A DNA stretch of 22,998 nt, from assembly GCA_043809365.1 (NCBI GenBank), contig JAZDDW010000019.1:1-22998 (forward strand), given 5' to 3'. Of the stretch, positions 7,896 to 14,111 are shown piece by piece. This DNA comes from CAJAUT01 sp043809365 (lineage in GTDB: Bacteria; Patescibacteriota; Microgenomatia; UBA1400; UBA12108). Under the pieces are notes generated by a model, which worked only from the letters and a program-made list of their open reading frames with translations, was not told the DNA's origin and made no database searches. The translations under genes were made by a program, and so were the position numbers. Position 1 is the first letter of the stretch. Every line of letters starts with the position of its first letter.

Positions 7896-8844
7896 ATTGG
7901 GCATTAACTTTTTGCAAGAAATAGCGGTATGCGTAGCGTTGTGCCACTAATCCATCGGCGGTGAAGTGGTGGTTGCTAGTGGGGAGGAATAATAGTTCTG
8001 AACTCGGGAGTAGAGTATGGAGTTCCCAAGCCTGATTAGCGGGACAAAGAACATCGTGACGACCGTGCGCGATGATGGTTGGTATGTGTTGTATTTTCTG
8101 GATATTTGCTAGAATCTCATTATTTTTTAGCCAGAAACGGTTGGCTTCGTAGTGGAGGCTTATTTTGACTGAGGCAGTTATATCTTCGTCGACATCCTCA
8201 GGGAGGAGAAATGATAAATCAGATTGGGCACTAATCAGATTACCTTCCCAATTAGCGATACCAGCAACTATTTGTTGCACTTTTTCAAGTGGAGAAGAGT
8301 TAATCTCTAGTAAAAGGTCATGGGCAACATTCTGTGGAGAAGTGTGATATTGACTGAGAAAATTTACTCGATCAGCCCAAAGATCGGGAAATAGATGGTC
8401 AACTCCACCAGCCTGGGTAAATGACCAAGCAAGGTCTGCTTGGCGAGCTAGAAAGATACTACTAAGAAGCAAACCCGTGACTACTGTTGGGGAATTTTCG
8501 GCGTATATTAGTGCCAGGGTAGCACCCCAGCTCCCACCACTGACGAACCATTGGTTAATTTGTAAATGCTTACGTAATCGCTCAATATCTTTGAGTAAGT
8601 CGAGGGTGGTATTGTGCTCCAAACTCGCTAATGGCAGGCTCTTGCCACAGCCTCGTTGATGAAACGTGACCACATGAAATTGGTTGAGATCAAACGGTTT
8701 GATATGACGTGGTTTTGATTTGCTCCCTGGTCCACCATGTAGAATAAGGATGGCGGGACTTTTTATGTTGCCATATTGTTCGTAGTAAATCTGATGACCG
8801 TCAGCCTCGGGTAAGTAACCAGTAAAAAATGGTTTGGGTTCCAT
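7894..8844 (-). CDS. pip: Prolyl iminopeptidase-like alpha/beta hydrolase
   Basis: This 316-residue alpha/beta-hydrolase is close to proline iminopeptidase, which releases N-terminal proline from peptides. It has the oxyanion motif HGGPGS (about residues 36-41), QRGCGKS after strand 4, and the nucleophile elbow GGSWGATLAL with Ser at about residue 106. The later acid (HGRHDVLCPANQAWEL) and the catalytic His (SNHHFTADG) are also visible. HGGPG together with GGSWG is characteristic of the S33 peptidase family. There is no signal peptide, so it is probably cytosolic. The ATG lies 2 nt after the lysS stop with only an A/G-rich stretch as ribosome site, so it is likely cotranslated with lysS. Specificity for proline is inferred from family resemblance. 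Confidence 0.85.
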   Translation of the reverse strand: MEPKPFFTGYLPEADGHQIYYEQYGNIKSPAILILHGGPGSKSKPRHIKPFDLNQFHVVTFHQRGCGKSLPLASLEHNTTLDLLKDIERLRKHLQINQWFVSGGSWGATLALIYAENSPTVVTGLLLSSIFLARQADLAWSFTQAGGVDHLFPDLWADRVNFLSQYHTSPQNVAHDLLLEINSSPLEKVQQIVAGIANWEGNLISAQSDLSFLLPEDVDEDITASVKISLHYEANRFWLKNNEILANIQKIQHIPTIIAHGRHDVLCPANQAWELHTLLPSSELLFLPTSNHHFTADGLVAQRYAYRYFLQKVNAQ

Positions 8845-8846
8845 AG

Positions 8847-10379
8847 TTATTTTTCTTTCTTGGTGGTTTTATTATCGGCGGGTAGTGCATAAATCCGTCG
8901 AGTCAGCTCGTCAATGTGGCGGCGAGTTTGGGGGAAGAGTGTACCTTCACGGGCCGTCACATTTTCCAGGAACCAGAATAAACGTTCGGATACTCCTAGG
9001 CCACTAGTTGGTGGCATCCCATATTCGAGCATTTCGACATAGTCAATGTCCAACATTTGGGCCTCATCATCTCCAGCGTCACGTGCTGACTGCTGTTCTT
9101 GGAACCGAGCAAGTTGGTCGAGGGGATCATTGAGCTCGCTATAGCCATTACAGAGCTCTGATCCGGCAAGGATAATTTGAAAACGCTCGGTAACCTCTGT
9201 GTTATTGGCGTAAGACTTGGCTAGGGGCGAGATGAATTTGGGGGTATTGATCAAAAAAGCGGGACCGGCAATGTCAGCCCTAACTATTTTCCAAAGATTG
9301 TCGACGAGGCGAGCTTTACCAACTTTGCCATCCAATTTCACTCCGTGTTTTATGAGAACTGCAGCCATTTTTGATTCTGTGGTATGAAAGATATCGATAC
9401 CAAGTTTATTTAAGATAGCAACCCCATAATCAATCTCTTCCCATTCATCTGCTAGATCAAAAGTATGTTTCCCTCTAGTAAACTTTGTAGTTCCATACAC
9501 TTCTTTTGCCAGCATTTGGAACAAAGCTTTGGTTAGCTCCATATTGTCCCGAAAATCGGCATAGGCCCAGTACCATTCGAGCTGGTAGTATTCTTGCAAA
9601 TGCTCATCATCTATCCCTTCGTTGCGAAAGTTGGGACCAAGAGTATAAATTTTTTCAAAACCACCACCAATCAAGCGTTTTAGATATAACTCGGTGGAAA
9701 TGCGAAGATAAAAATCTTCATCAAGAGAGTTGTGATGGGTTTTGAAAGGACGGGCATCGGCGCCTCCTGTCACGTGTTCGAGAACAGGCGTTTCAACTTC
9801 AACAAATCCATTCTCTGCCATAAACCTCCTCGCTACTGACCAGAATTTGCTTTTGCGAGTAAATAGATCGCGATGAGTTGGATTCATAATCAGATCGAGA
9901 TAGCGGCGGCGAAAGATGGTATCTGGATCTTTGAGTCCTTCCCAACTATCCGGAAGTGGACGGATAGATTTGGTGAGCAAGCGAAATTCTTGTACATCCA
10001 GCGAAATGGCTCCAGTTTTACTTTTACAAACTGTCCCGCACGCCTCGACAAAATCTCCCACATCTATTAGTGATAATTCTTCAAATCCGAGTGTACCTTT
10101 TTTCTTGTTTAGTGATGCGAGATTGCTGGCGCGAAGAAGGAGTTGGATCTTGCCTGATTGGTCTTCTAGATCGCCAAAGGCAAGTTGGCCATGTTCACGT
10201 AGCGCGCGTAGGCGACCGGTGAGCGAGACTGTTTGACCTTCGAACTTGTCAAAATCGGTTATAACTGTACCATTCCCTACTTCTTTGTGTGATTGGGCGG
10301 GAAAGGGAGAGATCCCAAGTGCGACAAGCTTTTTTAGCTTACTGATCCGTTCATTCCTTATTTCTTCTAGTCGGGACAT
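8847..10379 (-). CDS. lysS: Lysyl-tRNA synthetase (class II)
   Basis: This class II synthetase (510 residues) joins lysine to tRNA-Lys. An N-terminal OB-fold anticodon-binding domain spans about residues 50-150 (VSLTGRLRALREHGQLAFGD). The catalytic domain begins at RRRYLDLIMNP, with motif 2 around GPNFRNEGIDDEH and the lysine site LQEYYQLEWYWAYADF. Motif 3 ends in GLGVSERLFWFLEN. The last residues are lysine-rich. I start it at the ATG of MSRLEEIRNERISK (10379), not at the in-frame codon at 10466. The upstream part would overlap greA, and the family begins at this point. TGGTATACT lies 6 nt before this ATG. It follows greA by 22 nt. Confidence 0.96.
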   Translation of the reverse strand: MSRLEEIRNERISKLKKLVALGISPFPAQSHKEVGNGTVITDFDKFEGQTVSLTGRLRALREHGQLAFGDLEDQSGKIQLLLRASNLASLNKKKGTLGFEELSLIDVGDFVEACGTVCKSKTGAISLDVQEFRLLTKSIRPLPDSWEGLKDPDTIFRRRYLDLIMNPTHRDLFTRKSKFWSVARRFMAENGFVEVETPVLEHVTGGADARPFKTHHNSLDEDFYLRISTELYLKRLIGGGFEKIYTLGPNFRNEGIDDEHLQEYYQLEWYWAYADFRDNMELTKALFQMLAKEVYGTTKFTRGKHTFDLADEWEEIDYGVAILNKLGIDIFHTTESKMAAVLIKHGVKLDGKVGKARLVDNLWKIVRADIAGPAFLINTPKFISPLAKSYANNTEVTERFQIILAGSELCNGYSELNDPLDQLARFQEQQSARDAGDDEAQMLDIDYVEMLEYGMPPTSGLGVSERLFWFLENVTAREGTLFPQTRRHIDELTRRIYALPADNKTTKKEK

Positions 10380-10394
10380 GGAAATAGTATACCA
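10380..10394 (-). promoter_or_regulatory. Extended -10 promoter of lysS, leaderless spacing
   Basis: TGGTATACT on the minus strand (hexamer 10386-10391) lies 6 nt before the lysS ATG, in the 22-nt gap after greA. No Shine-Dalgarno fits. Confidence 0.6.
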
Positions 10395-10401
10395 GGTCGG
10401 T

Positions 10402-10869
10402 TTAGTGGATTTTTTTGATTTTGTAGACAACTTTGCCGGCAGGGGCTTCAAACTCGACCGCTTCACCCTTTTTCTTGCCTAGCAGGGCTTGACCGAGCGG
10501 GGAGGTGTGGGATATTTTCTTTTTGAGGGGATCAGCTTCCCACTCACCTACAATCTCATAGGTGTGTTCAGTTTTACCCTGTTCGACGGTAACTTTGCAG
10601 CCCAAGCTAACGGCTCCATTACCACTACTCTTGACTACCTGAGCTTTGACGATAATGGATTCTAACTCTTCGATCCTACCCTCGATAAAGGACAGTTCCT
10701 CTTTGGCGGCGTGATACTCGGCGTTTTCGGACAAGTCACCAAAGTCTCGGGCACGGGCTACCCGCTCGATGGCGGCGGCGAGTTTGGAGTTTTTGAGCTC
10801 GATGAGTTCTGTTTGGATCTCGGTCAAGCCGGTTTGGGTGAATTGAATTTTACTATCTGTATCAGTCAT
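10402..10869 (-). CDS. greA: Transcript cleavage factor GreA
   Basis: GreA enters the secondary channel of backtracked RNA polymerase and stimulates cleavage of the extruded RNA. This 155-residue protein has the standard layout. An N-terminal antiparallel coiled coil (about residues 10-80) carries the acidic tip RDFGDLSENAEY, whose Asp and Glu hold the catalytic magnesium. A C-terminal FKBP-like domain ends in SPLGQALLGKKKGEAVEFEAP. The length matches the family. It is the first gene of the long minus-strand block and is divergent from the cupin gene. It has a -35 TTGACT, 16 nt, and -10 TATCAT ending 6 nt before its ATG, so the message is predicted to lack a leader. No Shine-Dalgarno is present. 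Confidence 0.97.
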   Translation of the reverse strand: MTDTDSKIQFTQTGLTEIQTELIELKNSKLAAAIERVARARDFGDLSENAEYHAAKEELSFIEGRIEELESIIVKAQVVKSSGNGAVSLGCKVTVEQGKTEHTYEIVGEWEADPLKKKISHTSPLGQALLGKKKGEAVEFEAPAGKVVYKIKKIH

Positions 10870-10903
10870 CCGAGCATGATAACAAACCTATCAAGAGAGT
10901 CAA
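10870..10903 (-). promoter_or_regulatory. Promoter of greA (-35 TTGACT, -10 TATCAT), leaderless spacing
   Basis: TTGACT (10898-10903) and TATCAT (10876-10881) on the minus strand are 16 nt apart. The hexamer ends 6 nt before the greA ATG. This is the clearest case here of both boxes with no room for a leader. Confidence 0.7.
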
Positions 10904-10936
10904 TATGCCTATAGTACGCACAGTGAAACAGAATGT

Positions 10937-10969
10937 TATACTGGAGACAGTTATTAGTTAATAAAGGAG
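10937..10969 (+). promoter_or_regulatory. -10 box and Shine-Dalgarno of the cupin gene
   Basis: TATACT (10937-10942) is a likely -10, with only a weak -35. AAGGAG (10964-10969) stands 5 nt before the ATG at 10975. The implied leader is about 25 nt. This conventional start contrasts with the leaderless spacing of neighbouring genes. Confidence 0.6.
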
Positions 10970-10974
10970 TGAAT

Positions 10975-11352
10975 ATGCAGGGATATACAAGCAATATTGA
11001 AGAGTTGACGAAGGGTAACACAAACTTCCGGCAGGTGCTCTATACCGGTAAATATATGCAGCTCGTGGTGATGAAGCTTAATGTGGGTGAGGAAATAGGG
11101 ATGGAGGTCCACCCCACTGTGGACCAGTTTTTCCGGATTGAGGTAGGACAGGCGAAGTTTATCGTGGATGGGGAAGAAACAGAAGTAAAAGAAGAGGGTG
11201 TTTTTATTGTCCCAGCGGGATCAGAACATAATGTGATAAATACGGGTATTGGTGAGCTTCGCTTGTATACGATTTATGCTCCCCCCAACCATCTGGACGG
11301 AACGATCCACGCTACCAAAGCGGAGGCAGAGGCTGCAGAAGCGGCGAAATAG
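10975..11352 (+). CDS. Cupin-domain protein
   Basis: This is a single-domain cupin of 125 residues from the ATG at 10975, chosen because AAGGAG precedes it by 5 nt. Fourteen codons of open frame lie upstream of that ATG but have no such support. The first cupin motif reads EVHPTVDQFFRIEVG (first His and Glu kept, about residues 42-54). The second reads PAGSEHNVINTG, with its His. These residues normally bind one metal in a small beta-barrel. Close relatives are common stand-alone bacterial cupins that end in YTIYAPPNH followed by a charged Ala-rich helix, as here. Their ligand is unknown. The gene diverges from greA. No partner gene is evident nearby. Confidence 0.9.
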   Translation: MQGYTSNIEELTKGNTNFRQVLYTGKYMQLVVMKLNVGEEIGMEVHPTVDQFFRIEVGQAKFIVDGEETEVKEEGVFIVPAGSEHNVINTGIGELRLYTIYAPPNHLDGTIHATKAEAEAAEAAK

Positions 11353-11502
11353 TTGTAGCCCTTCGTCTTCCGCAACCGAACCAGATTATCTCACATCTAC
11401 TAGATCTGTTCGACCTGTACTTGCCAGATATACGAAAACTTGACCTATCTATACCCCTATAGAGTATCAAATCATGAGGTGGTCAAGGACTATTTTGATT
11501 GA

Positions 11503-11514
11503 TAGAATAGCAAT
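11503..11514 (+). promoter_or_regulatory. Extended -10 promoter of the APH-like gene, leaderless spacing
   Basis: TGATAGAAT (hexamer 11503-11508) is followed by 6 nt and the ATG at 11515. The rest of the 162-nt gap after the cupin gene holds a short hairpin (TCTATA, CCCC, TATAGA) without a T-run and no other gene I can support. Confidence 0.6.
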
Positions 11515-12600
11515 ATGCAGAATCTAGATCTCCGAGACCGTACGAACATGTTCTACTGGCAAACTAATCGTAAAATTACAGCTCAACAGCAAAAAGAGGT
11601 GTTCCTGGATCGTTACCAGGTCGTAAAAACTGAAGATGTGAAAGCTGCAATTCAGTACGCAATGAAGCAGATTGGTACGAATACCGTAATAACTGAACTG
11701 TCTGAACCAATAGAATTTGGTTCTGTAAATACTGTACGTTCAGCAAAGATGAGCGATGGCTCAAGTATCGTTGTGAGAATGCATCCGTATCATGTAAAGA
11801 ATGGATATTTTTGGTCAGAAAGTGTGGCTGTTTCAGAAGCTAAAAAACAAGGAGCTTTAGTTTACGATACTCTGTTTGTTGATGACTCAATGAATAAATT
11901 TCCTTTTGCTTTTATGATCATGACTGCTCTGCCAGGAAAAACGTTAAAGGAATATACTGATCAAAAAGACTATCTATATACTGAACGCGTGGTTAGAGAA
12001 ACAGGTAGAAATGTAGCTCTAATTCACAAGGTAACACCTAGCGGATTTGGATTTTTTCTGAATAACATATCCAAAAATGAAAAACGACTTCAAGGTCAGT
12101 ATCAACGATTTGAACAACATATATTTGCTGCACTTGAAGAGGATTTGAATTTCTTAAAAGAGTATAAGGTCATAGATGAAGATAAAAAACAAAAAATAGT
12201 TGGCGTATTTGAATCAAATAGGCATCTGATGAATTGTCCAAAAGCCTCACTAATTCATAATGATGTGGCGGACTGGAATGAAACTGGAGACGGAGAGCAT
12301 GTTACTGGGCTTGTTGATTGGGATGAATGTTTTGCTGGAGATCCTGCGATGGATTTTGCGGCATATAGTCTCTTCTACGGAGAACCTAGAATGACTTGGT
12401 TCAAAGAGGGGTACCAGGAAATTGCAAAATTACCTGATCAATTTGAAGAGAAATTTCAACTTTATAAACTTAGGTATCTTGTATCAAAACTTCATTTACG
12501 CAAAAAACGATTGTTAGTATATGAGTCTGAAAATCTACTTTATCTCCTACAGCGTGGATTGGAAGCTATGGCGGAAGTTTTTGATTACTTTAAAGTTTAG
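11515..12600 (+). CDS. Aminoglycoside-phosphotransferase-fold kinase (APH family)
   Basis: This 361-residue protein has the APH/choline-kinase-like fold. The catalytic loop reads IHNDVADWN (His248, Asp250, Asn255). This differs from the usual HGDxxxxN in having Asn for Gly, but keeps the catalytic Asp and metal-binding Asn. The DFG-equivalent metal site is GLVDWDECFAGDPAMDFA with Asp268. The N-lobe includes VVRMHPYH and SEAKKQGA, where the ATP-binding Lys/Arg and a Glu would fall. Family members phosphorylate small hydroxylated molecules, including sugars, choline and some antibiotics. Resistance should not be assumed. By eye the gene is more AT-rich than its neighbours, so it may have been acquired. 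Its stop lies 24 nt from the left end of the integrated element, and it faced tRNA-Glu before that insertion. Confidence 0.8.
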   Translation: MQNLDLRDRTNMFYWQTNRKITAQQQKEVFLDRYQVVKTEDVKAAIQYAMKQIGTNTVITELSEPIEFGSVNTVRSAKMSDGSSIVVRMHPYHVKNGYFWSESVAVSEAKKQGALVYDTLFVDDSMNKFPFAFMIMTALPGKTLKEYTDQKDYLYTERVVRETGRNVALIHKVTPSGFGFFLNNISKNEKRLQGQYQRFEQHIFAALEEDLNFLKEYKVIDEDKKQKIVGVFESNRHLMNCPKASLIHNDVADWNETGDGEHVTGLVDWDECFAGDPAMDFAAYSLFYGEPRMTWFKEGYQEIAKLPDQFEEKFQLYKLRYLVSKLHLRKKRLLVYESENLLYLLQRGLEAMAEVFDYFKV

Positions 12601-12624
12601 ATTTATATCTATATATCAATTAAA

Positions 12625-12629
12625 TGTGA
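12625..12629 (+). other. attL core TGTGA
   Basis: This is the left junction. Sequence to its right matches the internal copy for 73 bp, and the match stops at its first base. Sequence to its left (AT-rich tail after the APH-like gene) is host. The reconstructed empty site would join this AT-rich tail to the tRNA-Glu 3' end through TGTGA. Confidence 0.75.
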
Positions 12630-12732
12630 ACGTTTTTGACAAAATTCGAACGTATTTCAAAGAATCGTGTTAGCTCGCCTCGCTCCGCTCGGCTCGCAAT
12701 GTTGCGCGGCGCCCCAACCCGCCGCGCTTCCG
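12625..12732 (+). repeat. Left-end repeat of the element (V and U blocks)
   Basis: The first 73 bp (12625-12697) are identical, in inverted orientation, to 13894-13966. After a 6-bp unrelated spacer, 12704-12732 matches the inverse of 13858-13886 with one difference. This second block is a hairpin, GCGCGGCG / CGCCGCGC. The V block also contains GAGCG/GCTCGC-rich near-palindromic sequence. The blocks lie downstream of the 206-residue gene and hold no gene themselves. Confidence 0.9.
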
Positions 12733-12757
12733 TTATTTTTTGCGCGCGCGATTTTTT
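12733..12757. repeat. 25-bp inverted repeat shared by the 3' ends of two element genes
   Basis: This block, a CGCGCGCG core between A/T runs, is identical in inverted orientation to 15424-15448 inside the recombinase gene. In both places it lies at or just after the 3' part of a gene: here it overlaps the stop of the 206-residue gene. In the circular form the two copies would flank attP as inverted repeats. Confidence 0.85.
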
Positions 12758-13376
12758 ATTCTTCTAATCCCACTGCTTTATTATAAAAGCGTTGAACAAA
12801 ACTTATTTCGGAGTCATTTAAATATGTTGGAAGGTCTTTTGCTATTCTTATTTCGTCTATTTGTCTTGGGAAAAATCTATACACTCCTAACCTCGTATTT
12901 ATTGAATAAGCCCCAATTTTTTTAGGGTTTAATTGTAGTATTGTATCGTCGCCTGTAGCATAATCGATTTCGTAGTCTAATTCAACCGTTGCTATTTCCC
13001 CAGAACTTCTATAATGATCTCTCACTGATGATCCGTGAGAATAATCTATATTCATTGGCGGCATTGGTCGCGGCGTTAAAATCGGAATAGTAAAAACTGA
13101 TTGTGTTTCATCAACTGGCGACAGCCCAAGTAATTTTGGTAAATTATCTCTGTATGTACTACTTCTTGACTGTTGTGTTTGCTCATCAAGTTGAACTCTT
13201 AAGATTATGGTTTTAAAATTTGCAGGCAGAGCATGTAAGCTATCTAAAAAACTTCTCCCCTTTTGTTGTCTTTCGTAATATTTGTCTTTAACAACAGCAT
13301 TTTTCCATGCTTGTAAGCTACTATTTACATTACTTTCTAATAATTCGCTCTGAACTATTTCTGTAATTAGACTCAT
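12756..13376 (-). CDS. Element-borne protein of unknown function, 206 residues
   Basis: I do not recognise this protein. It is soluble-looking, with no signal peptide or membrane segment. The N-terminal 90 residues are mixed helical and charged (QAWKNAVVKDKYYERQQKG). The middle has a Pro/Met-rich stretch (TPRPMPPMNIDYSHG, about residues 102-116). The C-terminal half looks like beta strands (ATVELDYEIDYATGDD, GVYRFFPRQIDEIRI). The start at 13376 is supported by GGAG seven bases upstream. A TG-extended -10 (TGCTATGAT) sits further up, implying a short leader of about 25-30 nt. It follows the 75-residue gene by 52 nt on the same strand. Its position inside the element makes it cargo or an accessory factor; nothing in the sequence says which. 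Confidence 0.75.
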   Translation of the reverse strand: MSLITEIVQSELLESNVNSSLQAWKNAVVKDKYYERQQKGRSFLDSLHALPANFKTIILRVQLDEQTQQSRSSTYRDNLPKLLGLSPVDETQSVFTIPILTPRPMPPMNIDYSHGSSVRDHYRSSGEIATVELDYEIDYATGDDTILQLNPKKIGAYSINTRLGVYRFFPRQIDEIRIAKDLPTYLNDSEISFVQRFYNKAVGLEE

Positions 13377-13383
13377 AAATCTT

Positions 13384-13418
13384 CTCCATTTTGTGTTTAA
13401 TTGATGCCAATCATAGCA
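13384..13418 (-). promoter_or_regulatory. Extended -10 and Shine-Dalgarno of the 206-residue element gene
   Basis: TGCTATGAT on the minus strand (hexamer 13410-13415) and GGAG (13384-13387) seven bases before the ATG at 13376. The gene therefore has a leader, unlike most host genes here. Confidence 0.55.
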
Positions 13419-13428
13419 TAACTAGAAT

Positions 13429-13656
13429 TCATTTTCCAATTTTCTGAGTAATTTTTATTTTGTAAAGATTCTCAATAAAATCGGTTCCGGCGTATCCGGG
13501 TAAAAAAGAAACTTGCCACTCGGTATCAACTAAAATTCCGGCAGCCGACCCAACTACTCCTGAAATTAAAATGGTTTTATTCTTAACAAAACCAACTAAA
13601 CCCCTAATAACTCCGCCAAGAAATCCAGCAAAAAGATAAATTAAAAACTTCTCCAT
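13429..13656 (-). CDS. Element-borne small membrane protein, 75 residues
   Basis: This short protein has two probable membrane helices, about residues 4-24 (glycine-rich, LIYLFAGFLGGVIRGLVGF) and 30-46 (ILISGVVGSAAGILVDT), separated by a basic turn KNK. A polar tail follows, containing LPGYAGTDFIENLYKIK. The Gly-rich hairpin recalls small phage holins and other short mobile-element membrane proteins, but I cannot place it in a family. TATAAT lies 19 nt before the ATG, and GGGGTGA six bases before it serves as ribosome site. It lies upstream of the 206-residue gene on the same strand, and the two may act together. Confidence 0.7.
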   Translation of the reverse strand: MEKFLIYLFAGFLGGVIRGLVGFVKNKTILISGVVGSAAGILVDTEWQVSFLPGYAGTDFIENLYKIKITQKIGK

Positions 13657-13893
13657 TTTTGTTCACCCCAAAATTATTATACAACAAAAATACCACTTGT
13701 TTTTGGGTTTTGATATTTGGTATATTGATATAGGAATCAACAGTTATAGAAATTGCTTTCTGTTGTCCGATTGCGCCATTAAGTTATATAAAAGTTCTTT
13801 AAAATTTTTGCGTTTTTCTTTGTTCCGCTTTCAGCGGAATGTTCGAGCCGACTTTTTCGGAAGCGCGGCGGGTGGGGGCGCCGCGCTGGAGTA

Positions 13894-14064
13894 GCGAGCC
13901 GAGCGGAGCGAGGCGAGCTAACACGATTCTTTGAAATACGTTCGAATTTTGTCAAAAACGTTCACAATTTTGGAAATCGAAAGATGGTTGGGGGCAGCGC
14001 TGGCTGCGCCCGCCTCCGCAGACAGCGCTGCAAAGGGGAAATTCAAATTCGCCGAGAGCCGCCG
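13894..14064 (-). repeat. Internal fused end sequence: second attP-like site
   Basis: Positions 13962-14064 are the exact reverse complement of the element's right end (15507-15609, 103 bp). Positions 13894-13966 are the exact reverse complement of its left end (12625-12697, 73 bp). The two overlap by the 5-bp core (TCACA on this strand). Read on the minus strand, this is right end, core, left end: the junction expected in the excised circle. It also holds the GCAGCGCTG / CAGCGCTGC hairpin (13994-14002 and 14023-14031). It lies just upstream of the recombinase gene. Both outer matches end abruptly. Confidence 0.9.
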
Positions 14065-14096
14065 TAAAAAAGAATGAAGAAAAACGCAAGAATTTT

Positions 14097-14102
14097 AGGA
14101 GA
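14097..14102 (+). promoter_or_regulatory. Shine-Dalgarno of the serine recombinase
   Basis: AGGAGA is 9 nt before the ATG at 14112. It supports this start and shows that the element relies on a leader with a ribosome site. Confidence 0.65.
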
Positions 14103-14111
14103 AACAAAAAC

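Larger units (their letters stand above)
13657..14111. other. 455-bp gene-free region between the element's divergent genes
   Basis: It contains, from left to right: the minus-strand promoter of the 75-residue gene (TATAAT, 13676-13681; ribosome site complement 13663-13669), an AT-rich stretch, a hairpin TTCCGCT-TTC-AGCGGAA (13823-13839), a 16-bp block (13842-13857) repeated in inverted orientation at 15475-15490, the internal attP copy (13858-14064), and the recombinase ribosome site AGGAGA (14097-14102). A short open frame across 13697-13894 looks spurious. I could not pick a firm promoter for the recombinase. Confidence 0.7.

Noticed and set aside
10380..10466. Longer start for lysS overlapping greA
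   Set aside because: The extra 29 residues are basic and unlike LysRS N-termini; the -10 box lies just before the ATG at 10379.
11353..11514. Small RNA or terminator between the cupin and APH-like genes
   Set aside because: The only hairpin (TCTATA/TATAGA) is weak and lacks a T-run; no other structure or frame can be supported.
12300..12640. A duplicated tRNA-Glu 3' end at the left boundary
   Set aside because: I looked for the T-arm and acceptor sequence on both strands and found only the 5-bp core.
13697..13894. A 65-codon plus-strand frame in the element's gene-free region
   Set aside because: It has no ribosome site, runs into the hairpin and end-repeat blocks, and its product resembles no protein.
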